Positions 1 to 7,255 of a DNA stretch of 28,941 nucleotides are shown in pieces; the stretch's first letter is position 1, and each line of letters starts with the position of its first letter. The DNA is taken from assembly GCA_900544825.1 (NCBI GenBank), contig UQWP01000044.1, positions 1 through 28,941 on the forward strand, read 5' to 3'. The translations under genes were made by a program, and so were the position numbers. The notes beneath the pieces are model-generated. The model ran no database searches and was not told where the DNA came from. It saw only the letters and a list, made by a program, of their open reading frames with translations. Origin of the DNA: an uncultured Prevotella sp. GTDB lineage: Bacteria; Bacteroidota; Bacteroidia; Bacteroidales; Bacteroidaceae.

Positions 1-30
1 TGTGCTTACAGCGTATAGCTGCTTAGCACA
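1..30. terminator. Inverted repeat at the window's left edge
   Basis: TGTGCT (1-6) pairs with AGCACA (25-30), and CAGC (9-12) pairs with GCTG (18-21), giving an interrupted hairpin. The sequence after it is AT-rich but has no clear T-run. It could be the terminator of a gene left of the window or a protein-binding site. Confidence 0.35.
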
Positions 31-77
31 TTATTGAATTATTAACGAACTATTGAGGAAAGAAATGTTTCACCTAT

Positions 78-99
78 TAATATATATATATAAGGTATG
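78..99 (+). promoter_or_regulatory. Shared AT-rich leader ATTAATATATA..AAGGTATG (copy 1)
   Basis: The leader directly before the ATG at 97 reads TTAATATATA repeats then TAAGGTATG. Near-identical leaders precede the minus-strand starts at 2168 and 10876. The AAGG lies only one base before the ATG, too close for a normal Shine-Dalgarno, so the block may act as a promoter or translation element. Confidence 0.5.
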
Positions 100-666
100 G
101 AAAAGATAATAAGTAATAAGGCTGCCTCCTTTGCCAGCATGGAGCTTGTCAGATATGCGCTGGAACGGGCAGACCTGAGAGCCGGCAGCATCCTGGAACA
201 GTACCGCAAGTCAACCGACCGCAACTATACGCTGGCAGGTTTCATCATGACGGTGTTCATGGCGCTCACGGCTTTCCTTGCCACGGAGAAGATGACCCTG
301 ATGCTGATGGCCATCACGCTCCCTTTATGGATAGGAACCGGAGTGGCGCTGCTCATCCTGTTCTGCAAGGTGATGTGGGTACACGACTTCATGGCACTGG
401 GAGATGATGCCGCCATGATGCTGAGAGATGATCTGGTAGCCGTGGCTATGAACAAGGGCTTGCAGGATGATGATAAGGCAAACGATGAATACCTGCATCA
501 TCTCGTGATATCATCCATCAGGCGCACTCTCAGCGCCACGGAGCATAACCGAGCCTGCCTTAACAGGAGAAACCGCCACGTAAAACGGGCGATGACCGCA
601 ATCATTGCCTCGGTGATAGTGAGTGCAACGACTACGGTCATCCTGCTGGCCTTATCTTCTAGCTGA
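97..666 (+). CDS. Three-TM membrane protein, element accessory gene
   Basis: I do not recognise the family. The 189-aa product has an amphipathic N-terminal helix, a hydrophobic hairpin (about residues 45-62 and 68-92), a charged helical stretch (about 95-165) and a third membrane segment (about 165-186). Helical domain plus TM hairpin plus terminal TM resembles SLATT or Pycsar-type membrane effectors and phage superinfection-exclusion proteins, but this is only a similarity of layout. It is transcribed against the neighbouring late genes and followed by its own hairpin terminator, as expected for a phage moron. The ATG directly follows an AT-rich leader ending AAGGT that also precedes the endolysin gene and the 10876 gene, which ties it to the element. 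Confidence 0.75.
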   Translation: MEKIISNKAASFASMELVRYALERADLRAGSILEQYRKSTDRNYTLAGFIMTVFMALTAFLATEKMTLMLMAITLPLWIGTGVALLILFCKVMWVHDFMALGDDAAMMLRDDLVAVAMNKGLQDDDKANDEYLHHLVISSIRRTLSATEHNRACLNRRNRHVKRAMTAIIASVIVSATTTVILLALSSS

Positions 667-690
667 TTATTTTCAGAAAAAGCACGAAAA

Positions 691-717
691 AACCCCGATG
701 CGTCACGCACCAGGGTT
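691..717 (+). terminator. Hairpin terminator after the membrane-protein gene
   Basis: AACCC (691-695) pairs with GGGTT (712-716), and TGCGT (699-703) pairs with ACGCA (705-709) around a one-base loop. An A-run lies upstream and a T-rich stretch starts around 720. It is probably bidirectional. Confidence 0.7.
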
Positions 718-736
718 AATGTTTTACACTTTTTTA

Positions 737-791
737 TTGTTTGAAATTCCCGTTCCTATTCCGTACAGAACGGACCCGATAAGAAACGGGT
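737..791. repeat. 12-bp word shared with the switch, plus two hairpins
   Basis: TTGTTTGAAATT at 737-748 is identical to 21842-21853 and 21986-21997 in the switch. Two hairpins follow: CCGTTC (750-755) with GAACGG (768-773), and ACCCG (774-778) with CGGGT (787-791). The rest of the 667-932 gap shows nothing further. Confidence 0.45.
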
Positions 792-932
792 GGAGCGAAT
801 TATTAACACACGCCTGTGGTTCAATTCTAACCATTAGTAAAAGAAATCTACACGTACTAAACGTATGAGTTGATTTTAGCATATCTTTCCCCTAACTAAC
901 TCAATCATTCAAAGATTTTAATATTCTATCAT

Positions 933-1568
933 CTATTTGGCAAAAATTAGCAGTTTTGGATAGGAGAGCCTGGTATGAGGATTCTGGCTCACCACCTCCA
1001 TGCGCACAGCCTTGGTTCCGTATCTGAAGAAGAGGAACTTCTTCGGCACCCTATGGATGATCATCTGCAGGGTATCCCTGATCTCTATATGGGCATGGAA
1101 GCTGTCAGCCTCCAGTGTCCCCCGCAGACTCACCCATGGATCACTCCAGGATATCCTCTGCGGGGGTATATAAAGAAGCATATCAGAACCTTGCGCTGTG
1201 GTATCTGTAGAGTCGGAGGTAACGGCAGCATGAATATCTACCGAGGAAGAAGAGGGAGCCTTTATTGCTGCCACCATCCGACTGTTCCTGATTTTCAAAT
1301 CCTTCTTGGTAACGGCAAGGAGAGAATTGGGGTTACGCTTTAGGCTGGACGGCTCCAGCAATATGGCTGAAACTGATGCCGTCGGCTTACCTGACTGCGT
1401 CTGCCCAATCTCCACCTCACCGTTATGAAGTAGTAAATCCTGATTTCTGCTGATGCGCTCAGAATACTTCTTGTAGTTATGGCATTCCCGCAGCAACATC
1501 ACTGCCGCCAGAGGAACGAGCACCAGCACGACTACCTTAAGAAAACTCGAAAAACTAGTTTCTTGCAT
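933..1568 (-). CDS. Membrane-anchored protein of the lysis region
   Basis: Family not recognised. The ATG at 1568 is preferred to the GTG at 1574, giving 211 aa. Residues about 8-26 form one hydrophobic N-terminal segment, followed by a charged helical stretch and then a mostly soluble domain rich in Ser, Thr and basic residues. It is the last gene of the leftward late operon, just after the endolysin. A single N-terminal anchor next to holin and endolysin genes would suit an inner-membrane spanin-like role, but I see no extended coiled coil and no partner lipoprotein gene, so that is a guess from position. Confidence 0.7.
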   Translation of the reverse strand: MQETSFSSFLKVVVLVLVPLAAVMLLRECHNYKKYSERISRNQDLLLHNGEVEIGQTQSGKPTASVSAILLEPSSLKRNPNSLLAVTKKDLKIRNSRMVAAIKAPSSSSVDIHAAVTSDSTDTTAQGSDMLLYIPPQRISWSDPWVSLRGTLEADSFHAHIEIRDTLQMIIHRVPKKFLFFRYGTKAVRMEVVSQNPHTRLSYPKLLIFAK

Positions 1569-1646
1569 CTTCACAACTAACTAAACACTAAACAAAAAAT
1601 TAAAAAAGACTACTGACTATTAACTAATAAACCTATAACACTATCC

Positions 1647-2168
1647 TTATCTGCATTTTGACTTCACGGTCTTGATGATCGAGGTGATAGTGGTGAGGTA
1701 TGCCGGATCTGTGGCATACTTGCACCCCACTCCGTCGCATATCTTGCGGGCAAACTGGTAGGCATCCTTGCGGAATGGCCATGCATCCTTGTAGCCCGAC
1801 TTCTGGAAGAGCCGCTCATGCTCCTTCAGACACTCGCCTATCGTGGGAAAATCCTTGAAGGCTCGCTCTACCGTATAGTACCAGAGGTTCTTGCCCTTCA
1901 CCTTGCATACCGAGAGGATGCGGTCGGGAGCCTTGAACTTCTGGTTGGGAGTCTTGAGATATTCGTGGGTCTTCACCATCACGATAGGACCATCCCACTG
2001 GCTTCCCTTGGTAATGCCGAAGAGGTTGGCCTGGCCGATTACCTTGGAGCCCCATCCCGTCTCAAGCATAGCCTGGGCGGTGACGAATGCAGGATCTATT
2101 TCCGTATTTGCCTCCACGGCTGCAGCATACACCTGCCGGGCGAAGGCCATCTGAGTTTTGTTTGGCAT
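1647..2168 (-). CDS. Phage endolysin, glucosaminidase family
   Basis: The 173-aa product resembles the glucosaminidase domain of FlgJ-type and Mannosyl-glycoprotein endo-beta-N-acetylglucosaminidase proteins. An early segment reads TAQAMLETGWGS with the expected Glu, then ANLFGIK-like ANLFGITKG, then the FKDFPTIGECLKEHE part typical of the family. It is a single catalytic domain with no signal peptide, so export would rely on the holin encoded just upstream. It should cleave glycan strands of peptidoglycan for lysis. The ATG at 2168 follows the shared leader ATTAATATATATAAGGT. Confidence 0.92.
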   Translation of the reverse strand: MPNKTQMAFARQVYAAAVEANTEIDPAFVTAQAMLETGWGSKVIGQANLFGITKGSQWDGPIVMVKTHEYLKTPNQKFKAPDRILSVCKVKGKNLWYYTVERAFKDFPTIGECLKEHERLFQKSGYKDAWPFRKDAYQFARKICDGVGCKYATDPAYLTTITSIIKTVKSKCR

Positions 2169-2190
2169 ACCTTATATATATTAATCATTT
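2166..2190 (-). promoter_or_regulatory. Shared AT-rich leader (copy 2), before the endolysin
   Basis: On the minus strand this reads GATTAATATATATAAGGT then ATG. It matches the leaders at 97 and 10876 closely. It may let the endolysin be expressed separately from the upstream structural genes. Confidence 0.5.
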
Positions 2191-2196
2191 AACGAA

Positions 2197-2685
2197 TCAA
2201 ACTTCTTCCTGGGCATCCTTGTCAGAGAACCTGATAGGCTTGCCGCTGATGTATTCTCCGCTGTCGTTGAAATCCTTCATACGCTTCACGAAGTTCTTGG
2301 GCAGTATGGGATATATCGCCTGAATGTTCTCTATGATGGAGAACACCTCCCTCACCATCATGAACACACAGAGATAAGTACCAATCCACTGCATCGGACC
2401 CACCACGGCGCCGCCGACGGTGGCATGGCTGGCAAAATTGCTGAGGATCATCAGGAAGATATATATCACAATCTTGCGGGTGAACCGTGAGAAGAACGAT
2501 TCGCTCGATGCATCCTTGTGAATGAAATGCTTCCACACACCCAATATGGTATCGATGGCGATTGCCACCGCTATCCACTTGGCAAACTCCCAGTCCTGAT
2601 ATACATACTGGAATCCTTCCGTCACTATCGTGATCGGAAGTGATGTGATTGCTATCATCGGTATATTATGTTTTAATTGTTTCAT
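2197..2685 (-). CDS. Phage holin family protein
   Basis: The start is taken at the ATG at 2685 (162 aa). An upstream ATG at 2727 is possible but would add a poorly conserved-looking head. Several hydrophobic segments are visible: near the N-terminus (IPMIAITSLPITIV), the AVAIAIDTILGVW stretch typical of the Cph1/toxin-secretion holin family, IVIYIFLMILSNFA, and a final IGTYLCVFMMVREVFSI. The charged C-terminal tail would be cytoplasmic. A holin would form membrane lesions that release the endolysin encoded 28 bp downstream, and the gene order supports this. Confidence 0.88.
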   Translation of the reverse strand: MKQLKHNIPMIAITSLPITIVTEGFQYVYQDWEFAKWIAVAIAIDTILGVWKHFIHKDASSESFFSRFTRKIVIYIFLMILSNFASHATVGGAVVGPMQWIGTYLCVFMMVREVFSIIENIQAIYPILPKNFVKRMKDFNDSGEYISGKPIRFSDKDAQEEV

Positions 2686-2748
2686 ATCGAAGGTCTTTTT
2701 GTTGTAAGACGTTGCAAAGATACGCATTTTCTAGCAGATGGCAAAGGA

Positions 2749-3330
2749 CTAACCTTTCATCATCTTGCGGGCTATGCGGTGGGTATCCAGGATATCCGCA
2801 CCGGTGGCAGAGAGCATCAGCGTCCACCCATAGCTCTGAAGCTCGGCAGAGACAAACGGAATGATCTCGCAGTTGGCAACGCTGTCGCGGTTCATCCAGT
2901 AGAGTTCCTCGCGCTCGGCATCTGCCATGATGCGTGCGTGGATCTTGGAGAGCATCTGGAGGGTGCGGTCGTTGGCTATGATGCGCTCGAGCATATCCGA
3001 TGTATTAGGCAGCTTCATCGCCACCGTCACCGCTATGCGCTGGGTACACTCGAAGCTTCTGCGGCCATCGCTCTGCATATCCACCTCGCCGTAGTCCACG
3101 AAGAGGAAGGAGCCGGTGAGCTTGTCGATGCGCTGCTTCAACTCATCGAACGACTGGCCATACACGTAGTTCTCTATCTCGGGAACCAGTTCCTTCTCTT
3201 GCATATTACTCAATTCACCGAGCACGGTGGCATATTCTTCCATGCTGCTCTCGCCCTTGGTAGCAATACCCCTGGTGATGCCTGCAGAAGCAGGAAACTT
3301 GGCGAAATATGTAAATAGATCCAATAACAT
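2749..3330 (-). CDS. Uncharacterised late-operon protein, 193 aa
   Basis: I do not recognise this protein. It is soluble, mixed alpha/beta, with no membrane segment. It lies between a probable head-to-tail region protein and the holin, where phages often carry head-completion or tail-terminator genes. The ATG at 3330 gives a full-length frame. Features to note are a beta-rich middle (FLFVDYGEVDMQSDGRRSF, followed by IAVTVAMKL) and a C-terminal stretch that again looks beta-rich, compatible with a small closure or connector protein. Function is not assigned. Confidence 0.8.
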   Translation of the reverse strand: MLLDLFTYFAKFPASAGITRGIATKGESSMEEYATVLGELSNMQEKELVPEIENYVYGQSFDELKQRIDKLTGSFLFVDYGEVDMQSDGRRSFECTQRIAVTVAMKLPNTSDMLERIIANDRTLQMLSKIHARIMADAEREELYWMNRDSVANCEIIPFVSAELQSYGWTLMLSATGADILDTHRIARKMMKG

Positions 3331-3371
3331 AAGCTTATAATTTTGTCGCAGGAAAGCGTTTTCCTGCCTGG

Positions 3372-4235
3372 TTATACTATCTTGTTGATGATATCAATGG
3401 GCAGCCCCACCTCGGTGGCTATCTTTGCCACTTCCATGCCGGAAGCCTTCAGGCTCTTCACTCCGTCGATGGTCTTCTTGCGCAGGATGCGCAGGTAGGT
3501 GAGCACGTTCATCTGCTCTACCTGGCGGGCATTGCCCAGACCGTCCTTCGAGAGGTCGTAGAGTGCATCGGTGGCATCGGTAGTGATGCTGCAGCTGCCC
3601 GGCTGCACCGCAAACTGGGTGAGCAGCGAGAATTCCGTCTTCGAGAAGAGGAAGTTGTTTACTGCAGTAAAGTTCAGGGCTATCGCCATGAGCGTATTGG
3701 CAGGCAGTTTTCTGAACTGCTGTGCCAGCTTCTGTGCCTTCTCCGAGGAATATTCGCCCTTGCCGGAATAGAGCACGGCTGCCAGCAGCGGCAGACTCGC
3801 CTCGCCCATATCGAGAAGCTGGCGCGCCTCGATATACTGCAGCGCCGTGAGCGAGCAGGTGAGCGACTGGAAGTCGGTATTGATCTCGTAGCCGTAATAC
3901 GCCTTCTGGTCGATGAAGACGATAGGCAGCTGCTGTCGGCAGAAGCAGAGATCGAGTACAATCTTTCCGTCAGCCTCCTTGAAGATGAAGGTAAGCTGGT
4001 CGGCTATCGCCATGAAGTTCTCGAGAGCCTTCTCGTCTTTTTTTATCTTTTTCAGATCCCAGTTCATCAGGTAGCAGAGGAACAGGCACTTGATGGCACC
4101 TGGGGGATACAGCCCACTCTCCATGAGCGGAAGCAGCTCAACAAGCTTCAGGAACTGCTCAGAAGTGAGTAGTTCCCATGAGTTCGGGATTTCGTATTCC
4201 TTCCCGTTGGCTCTTACGGAAATCGATTTTTTCAT
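3372..4235 (-). CDS. Uncharacterised structural-region protein, 287 aa
   Basis: The N-terminus (SVRANGKEYEIPNSWELLT, then a helix with QFLKLVELL) has the layout I associate with Bacteroidetes phage proteins near tail assembly chaperones: a short beta hairpin, then helices. The remainder is helical with no motif I can name. It starts 3 bp after the preceding gene stops, so it is cotranscribed and probably translationally coupled. If it is a tail assembly chaperone, a tape measure should follow, but none does. That role therefore stays a weak inference. Confidence 0.8.
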   Translation of the reverse strand: MKKSISVRANGKEYEIPNSWELLTSEQFLKLVELLPLMESGLYPPGAIKCLFLCYLMNWDLKKIKKDEKALENFMAIADQLTFIFKEADGKIVLDLCFCRQQLPIVFIDQKAYYGYEINTDFQSLTCSLTALQYIEARQLLDMGEASLPLLAAVLYSGKGEYSSEKAQKLAQQFRKLPANTLMAIALNFTAVNNFLFSKTEFSLLTQFAVQPGSCSITTDATDALYDLSKDGLGNARQVEQMNVLTYLRILRKKTIDGVKSLKASGMEVAKIATEVGLPIDIINKIV

Positions 4236-4238
4236 AAG

Positions 4239-5171
4239 CTATGGCATTAAGTACATATTATCATCCGGTCGGTTCTCTGCCGAGAAGGAGAGGAAATCAT
4301 TACCTTCCTGGGCATCGAGCAGCATATCCACATTGTGGAGCAGGTCTTCTGCCTCGCCGTCCAGCTGCGTGGCAAGCTGCAAGGCACGGCTCGCTTCATC
4401 GCTGCCCGAACGGGTAGCGGTATTGTCGTCGAAGAGGTTGCGGATGGTGGCGGGGAATTCCAGGATATCGAAGCGCCGGAGCGACTTCGCCACGGTCTTC
4501 TTCACCAGGGCCCGCTTCAGCATAGGCAGCGCCTTCTGGGCAAACTCGGCAAAGGTATGGTCTTCCCCACCCTTCTCCAACCGCTCGAAATAGGCGCCTA
4601 TGCTCTCGTCGAGCACCTCCTTCTGCAGGGGTACGCAGCGGAAAAAGAAGAGATACGAGAGGTCGATAGGGTAAATTTCATCGAATTCATCGGCTGTATC
4701 TACCTTCAGCTGGCTGAGCATCCTGTAGTAGTTGGTCTTGCGCCAATCTTCCATGGCTAGGCTGATTTCGGCGGTTTCATCGTCGCTGATCTCCTCGGCA
4801 AGCTCCGAAATCAACGAATCCATCGCATTGAAGTAATTCTCCATGTACGAGCGCTTCATGCCTTCAAGCTCGTACTTGTAGAGATTCACATCGTTCTTCC
4901 TGCGGTTTACGGCATCGAAGACGATCTGGGTGGCAAGCGTCAGGTTCGCCATGGCTGCACGAAGGAAATCCTTCAGGCAGCTGTCTTCATCCTCGATGGC
5001 AACAATATCGAAGAACGTATTGCCACCAATAATGGCAACAATACGCTTGCGTGCGGCAACGGCAGAACCCCGAAGGCTGTCGAAGTCGGCACTGGTATCA
5101 GCACCTGGCGCACTGTTGCAGAACTGCGCGTAGCTGCTGAAGAGGTCTTTGAGTTGAAATTTCTTGTTCAT
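4239..5171 (-). CDS. Uncharacterised protein after portal, possible connector
   Basis: The 310-aa, largely helical protein has a start codon overlapping the portal stop (ATGA at 5168-5171). Such tight coupling to a portal gene is typical of head-tail connector or adaptor genes. Helical bundles dominate (for example the stretch with NAMDSLISELAEEI) and there are no membrane segments or cysteine motifs. The C-terminal 60 residues are acidic and look flexible. Assignment as a connector rests on position only. Confidence 0.8.
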   Translation of the reverse strand: MNKKFQLKDLFSSYAQFCNSAPGADTSADFDSLRGSAVAARKRIVAIIGGNTFFDIVAIEDEDSCLKDFLRAAMANLTLATQIVFDAVNRRKNDVNLYKYELEGMKRSYMENYFNAMDSLISELAEEISDDETAEISLAMEDWRKTNYYRMLSQLKVDTADEFDEIYPIDLSYLFFFRCVPLQKEVLDESIGAYFERLEKGGEDHTFAEFAQKALPMLKRALVKKTVAKSLRRFDILEFPATIRNLFDDNTATRSGSDEASRALQLATQLDGEAEDLLHNVDMLLDAQEGNDFLSFSAENRPDDNMYLMP

Positions 5172-6661
5172 GACTGCTGGCGGTTTAATCGGTCATCCGG
5201 AGAGATATCTTCCTGTCGCTGCGGAACCTCGCGGTAGAAGCCTAGGCGGCAACCCTGCCTGTAGAGTTCCGGGAAGTTCAGGCGCAGCGCCCAGTTGAGC
5301 GGTTCTGCACAGACCTCATCCTCGGAGGTGAGCGACATGATGTAGATGAGATAATTATAATAGGTATCGCTTCCACTCTTCGAAATCACTCCATCCTTAT
5401 CTACTGCAGATATGGCTGCATCGAGACCTACGGAAGAGAGAAGAGCCTGCTCGGTGCGCTTGTCGTAGGAGATGAGCGACTCTATGTACTCCTTATACTT
5501 GAGGTCGATGGTTTCCACCTTCCACGACTGCTCGTGTCCCTGGGCATCCATGAAGGAGATGGAAGAGAATCCCTTGCCCTGATTGTCGGCTCCCGAGAGA
5601 TAGGTGCTGAACTTGCGTACCTCGTCGCGGACGTAGCGCACCATACACGACTCCTTGAAGTCGGTTCCGATATCGATGCCGTTGTACTTCAGCAGCTCCA
5701 TATCCTTTGCCTTGCGCCGCTTATTCTCCTCGCAGAGCTTGGTCATCTGGGTGCGCTTGCTCTGGATCCAGGCGTTCGGAATGATGACGTGTACCTTTGC
5801 TGCAAGCGAGTTTTTCAGAAAACTGTTGATGTACCGTGCCGTCTTGTTGCTTCCCTGGATGTAAGGTCTGGCTCCCTGGTGCGTCTCGTTGGCGCCATAG
5901 AATTCATCCACCGATTTCTCTCTATGGTGAGAGATCGCAGCGTAGTTGTAGTTGTCCACCTCGCTGAAGCTAAACTTCGGATAAACCGAGTAACTTGATA
6001 AGCCGTAGGCGAATCGCCCTACCACTACCTGGCGGAAATCGCCGTAGGATACAAGCTCGGAAACCACATCGTGGCGGGTTGTGGCAAGGCGGCAGTATCG
6101 GTTTTCCATGGCTTCCAGTGCTGCCACCGGCTTGCCCATGCCTATCACCTTGCCTCGGGTGAAGCGCCATTTCACGAAGAAGTCGCCGAAGTAATAGTAG
6201 TTCTTGATGCAGGTCTTGCAGAACTCCTCTACCGATGGGATACCACGGGAACTCCAGGAGTCGAGCCATTCCATTACTTCCGGCTGTTCCTCGTACTTGC
6301 GTACCAGCTTGCCGTCCTCGATAGCCTGCTTATATACGACAAGCCCATGACCGTAGAGCATCTTGATCTCCTTGGAGTAGAGACGCGGAAGCAATCGGTT
6401 CTCCTTGATCTCCTTGGTCACCTCCTCGCATTGCTGGTTGTTGTAGCCGCGCATCAATACCTGATAGCCCTGTATGCCCAGATACTGGTGCTGCTGCATC
6501 CAGAGCGTACCACCGAACGGAGACTCCAGGAGTGGTGACTGGAAGAGCTGGTCTGCACCCAAGGCAGGATCACCCTCGCCCAGCTGGAAGGTGAAGGTAT
6601 TGCCATCGGCAAGATAGATGCCGGCATTGCCATACATATCTATTTCGTAATCCTTGTTCAT
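5168..6661 (-). CDS. Phage portal protein
   Basis: The ATG at 6661 is chosen; it overlaps the stop of the preceding gene as ATGA, whereas the in-frame TTG at 6667 lies inside that gene. The 497-aa length, position after the terminase and overall pattern fit portal proteins: an N-terminal arm, a central alpha/beta wing region with aromatic strands (about residues 140-270), a long basic helix region (about 300-340) and a C-terminal part with DLKYKEYIESLISYDKRTEQ followed by LLSSVGLD. Portals form the dodecameric ring through which the terminase pumps DNA. No catalytic motif exists to confirm it, so this is similarity of form plus context. Confidence 0.8.
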   Translation of the reverse strand: MNKDYEIDMYGNAGIYLADGNTFTFQLGEGDPALGADQLFQSPLLESPFGGTLWMQQHQYLGIQGYQVLMRGYNNQQCEEVTKEIKENRLLPRLYSKEIKMLYGHGLVVYKQAIEDGKLVRKYEEQPEVMEWLDSWSSRGIPSVEEFCKTCIKNYYYFGDFFVKWRFTRGKVIGMGKPVAALEAMENRYCRLATTRHDVVSELVSYGDFRQVVVGRFAYGLSSYSVYPKFSFSEVDNYNYAAISHHREKSVDEFYGANETHQGARPYIQGSNKTARYINSFLKNSLAAKVHVIIPNAWIQSKRTQMTKLCEENKRRKAKDMELLKYNGIDIGTDFKESCMVRYVRDEVRKFSTYLSGADNQGKGFSSISFMDAQGHEQSWKVETIDLKYKEYIESLISYDKRTEQALLSSVGLDAAISAVDKDGVISKSGSDTYYNYLIYIMSLTSEDEVCAEPLNWALRLNFPELYRQGCRLGFYREVPQRQEDISPDDRLNRQQS

Positions 6662-6984
6662 AGCCAATCTATTTTGTGTAATTTAAATCCGTCCTGAGGG
6701 AACCCCATGTACCTGATGAGGATCCTGTAGCACATCTTTGGATTCCCGTCCTCGTCGGTATAGAGGAAGTAGTTTTCCCCATCGATGGCGAAGCGCTCTC
6801 TGGGGAGCTGGGTGCGGTACTTGCAGTGATGACGCACCTGAAGCTCGGCGCTTGCCTCGTCTCTCTGTCTGGAATAGGGAAAGAAGACCAGGGTAAACTC
6901 CCCATCGGGCAGCTTACTGATCTCCCTGGCCCACTGCAGCGCCGTGATGCCATCCATGATGATGTTCTTGCTCTTCTTGTTCAT
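6658..6984 (-). CDS. Conserved hypothetical protein between terminase and portal
   Basis: Starting at the ATG at 6984, the product is 108 aa. A later ATG at 6957 is also possible. It has an N-terminal helix (ITALQWAREISKL) followed by beta-strands with a basic/aromatic face and a C-terminal YMGFPQDGFKLHKIDWL stretch. I believe similar proteins occur in other Bacteroidetes mobile elements, but I cannot name a function. It lies directly behind a predicted promoter and is coupled to the portal gene by an ATGA overlap, so it leads the second structural transcript. Confidence 0.75.
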   Translation of the reverse strand: MNKKSKNIIMDGITALQWAREISKLPDGEFTLVFFPYSRQRDEASAELQVRHHCKYRTQLPRERFAIDGENYFLYTDEDGNPKMCYRILIRYMGFPQDGFKLHKIDWL

Positions 6985-6991
6985 AACGATG

Positions 6992-7022
6992 CGAAGATAG
7001 CAAAAAAATATCGCCCTGCAAA
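6992..7022 (-). promoter_or_regulatory. Predicted leftward promoter before the portal group
   Basis: On the minus strand TTTG (7022-7019), 19 bp, then TATCTTCG (6999-6992), one base off the Bacteroidetes -7 box. The start site would fall at about 6985, almost on the ATG at 6984, so the mRNA could be leaderless, or translation may begin at 6957. Confidence 0.55.
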
Positions 7023-7211
7023 AGACCGGCTGCACCCTGCTGCCGTCATATTTCCGAGAATCGTAAGGGCTGCACCTCTATTCCTCTTCCCAGCGGTGCG
7101 TGCAGAATTCCGTGACGCGTTTTTCTGGGATTTTTCTCTGGCGGGGCTGCTTGGGCTGATTATCAGCATCTTGCGTTTTGCACCCCTTCATTTTAACTGA
7201 ATTATTGGTTC

Positions 7212-7234
7212 CTGCAGCATTTTTATTGCTGCAG
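7212..7234. repeat. Perfect inverted repeat after the terminase gene
   Basis: CTGCAGCA and TGCTGCAG arms of 8 bp flank a 7-bp AT loop, 21 bp past the terminase stop. No T-run follows in the leftward direction, so it is an RNA hairpin of unclear role (processing or mRNA stabilisation) rather than a clean terminator. The rest of 6985-7255 looks non-coding. Confidence 0.55.
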
Positions 7235-7255
7235 ATCCATAGCATTATCCACCGT

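Noticed and set aside
815..840. T-arm-like GGTTCAATTC as part of a tRNA gene
   Set aside because: No acceptor, D or anticodon stems can be arranged around it; the nearby hairpin has an 8-base loop. Not a tRNA.
2677..3318. Plus-strand open frame of 213 codons
   Set aside because: Antisense to coupled late-operon genes; low-complexity His/Leu-rich composition typical of a shadow.
6981..7200. Additional genes in the gap between terminase and the 108-aa gene
   Set aside because: Frames on both strands are short, basic or Ser-rich, and overlap a predicted promoter; no support as proteins.
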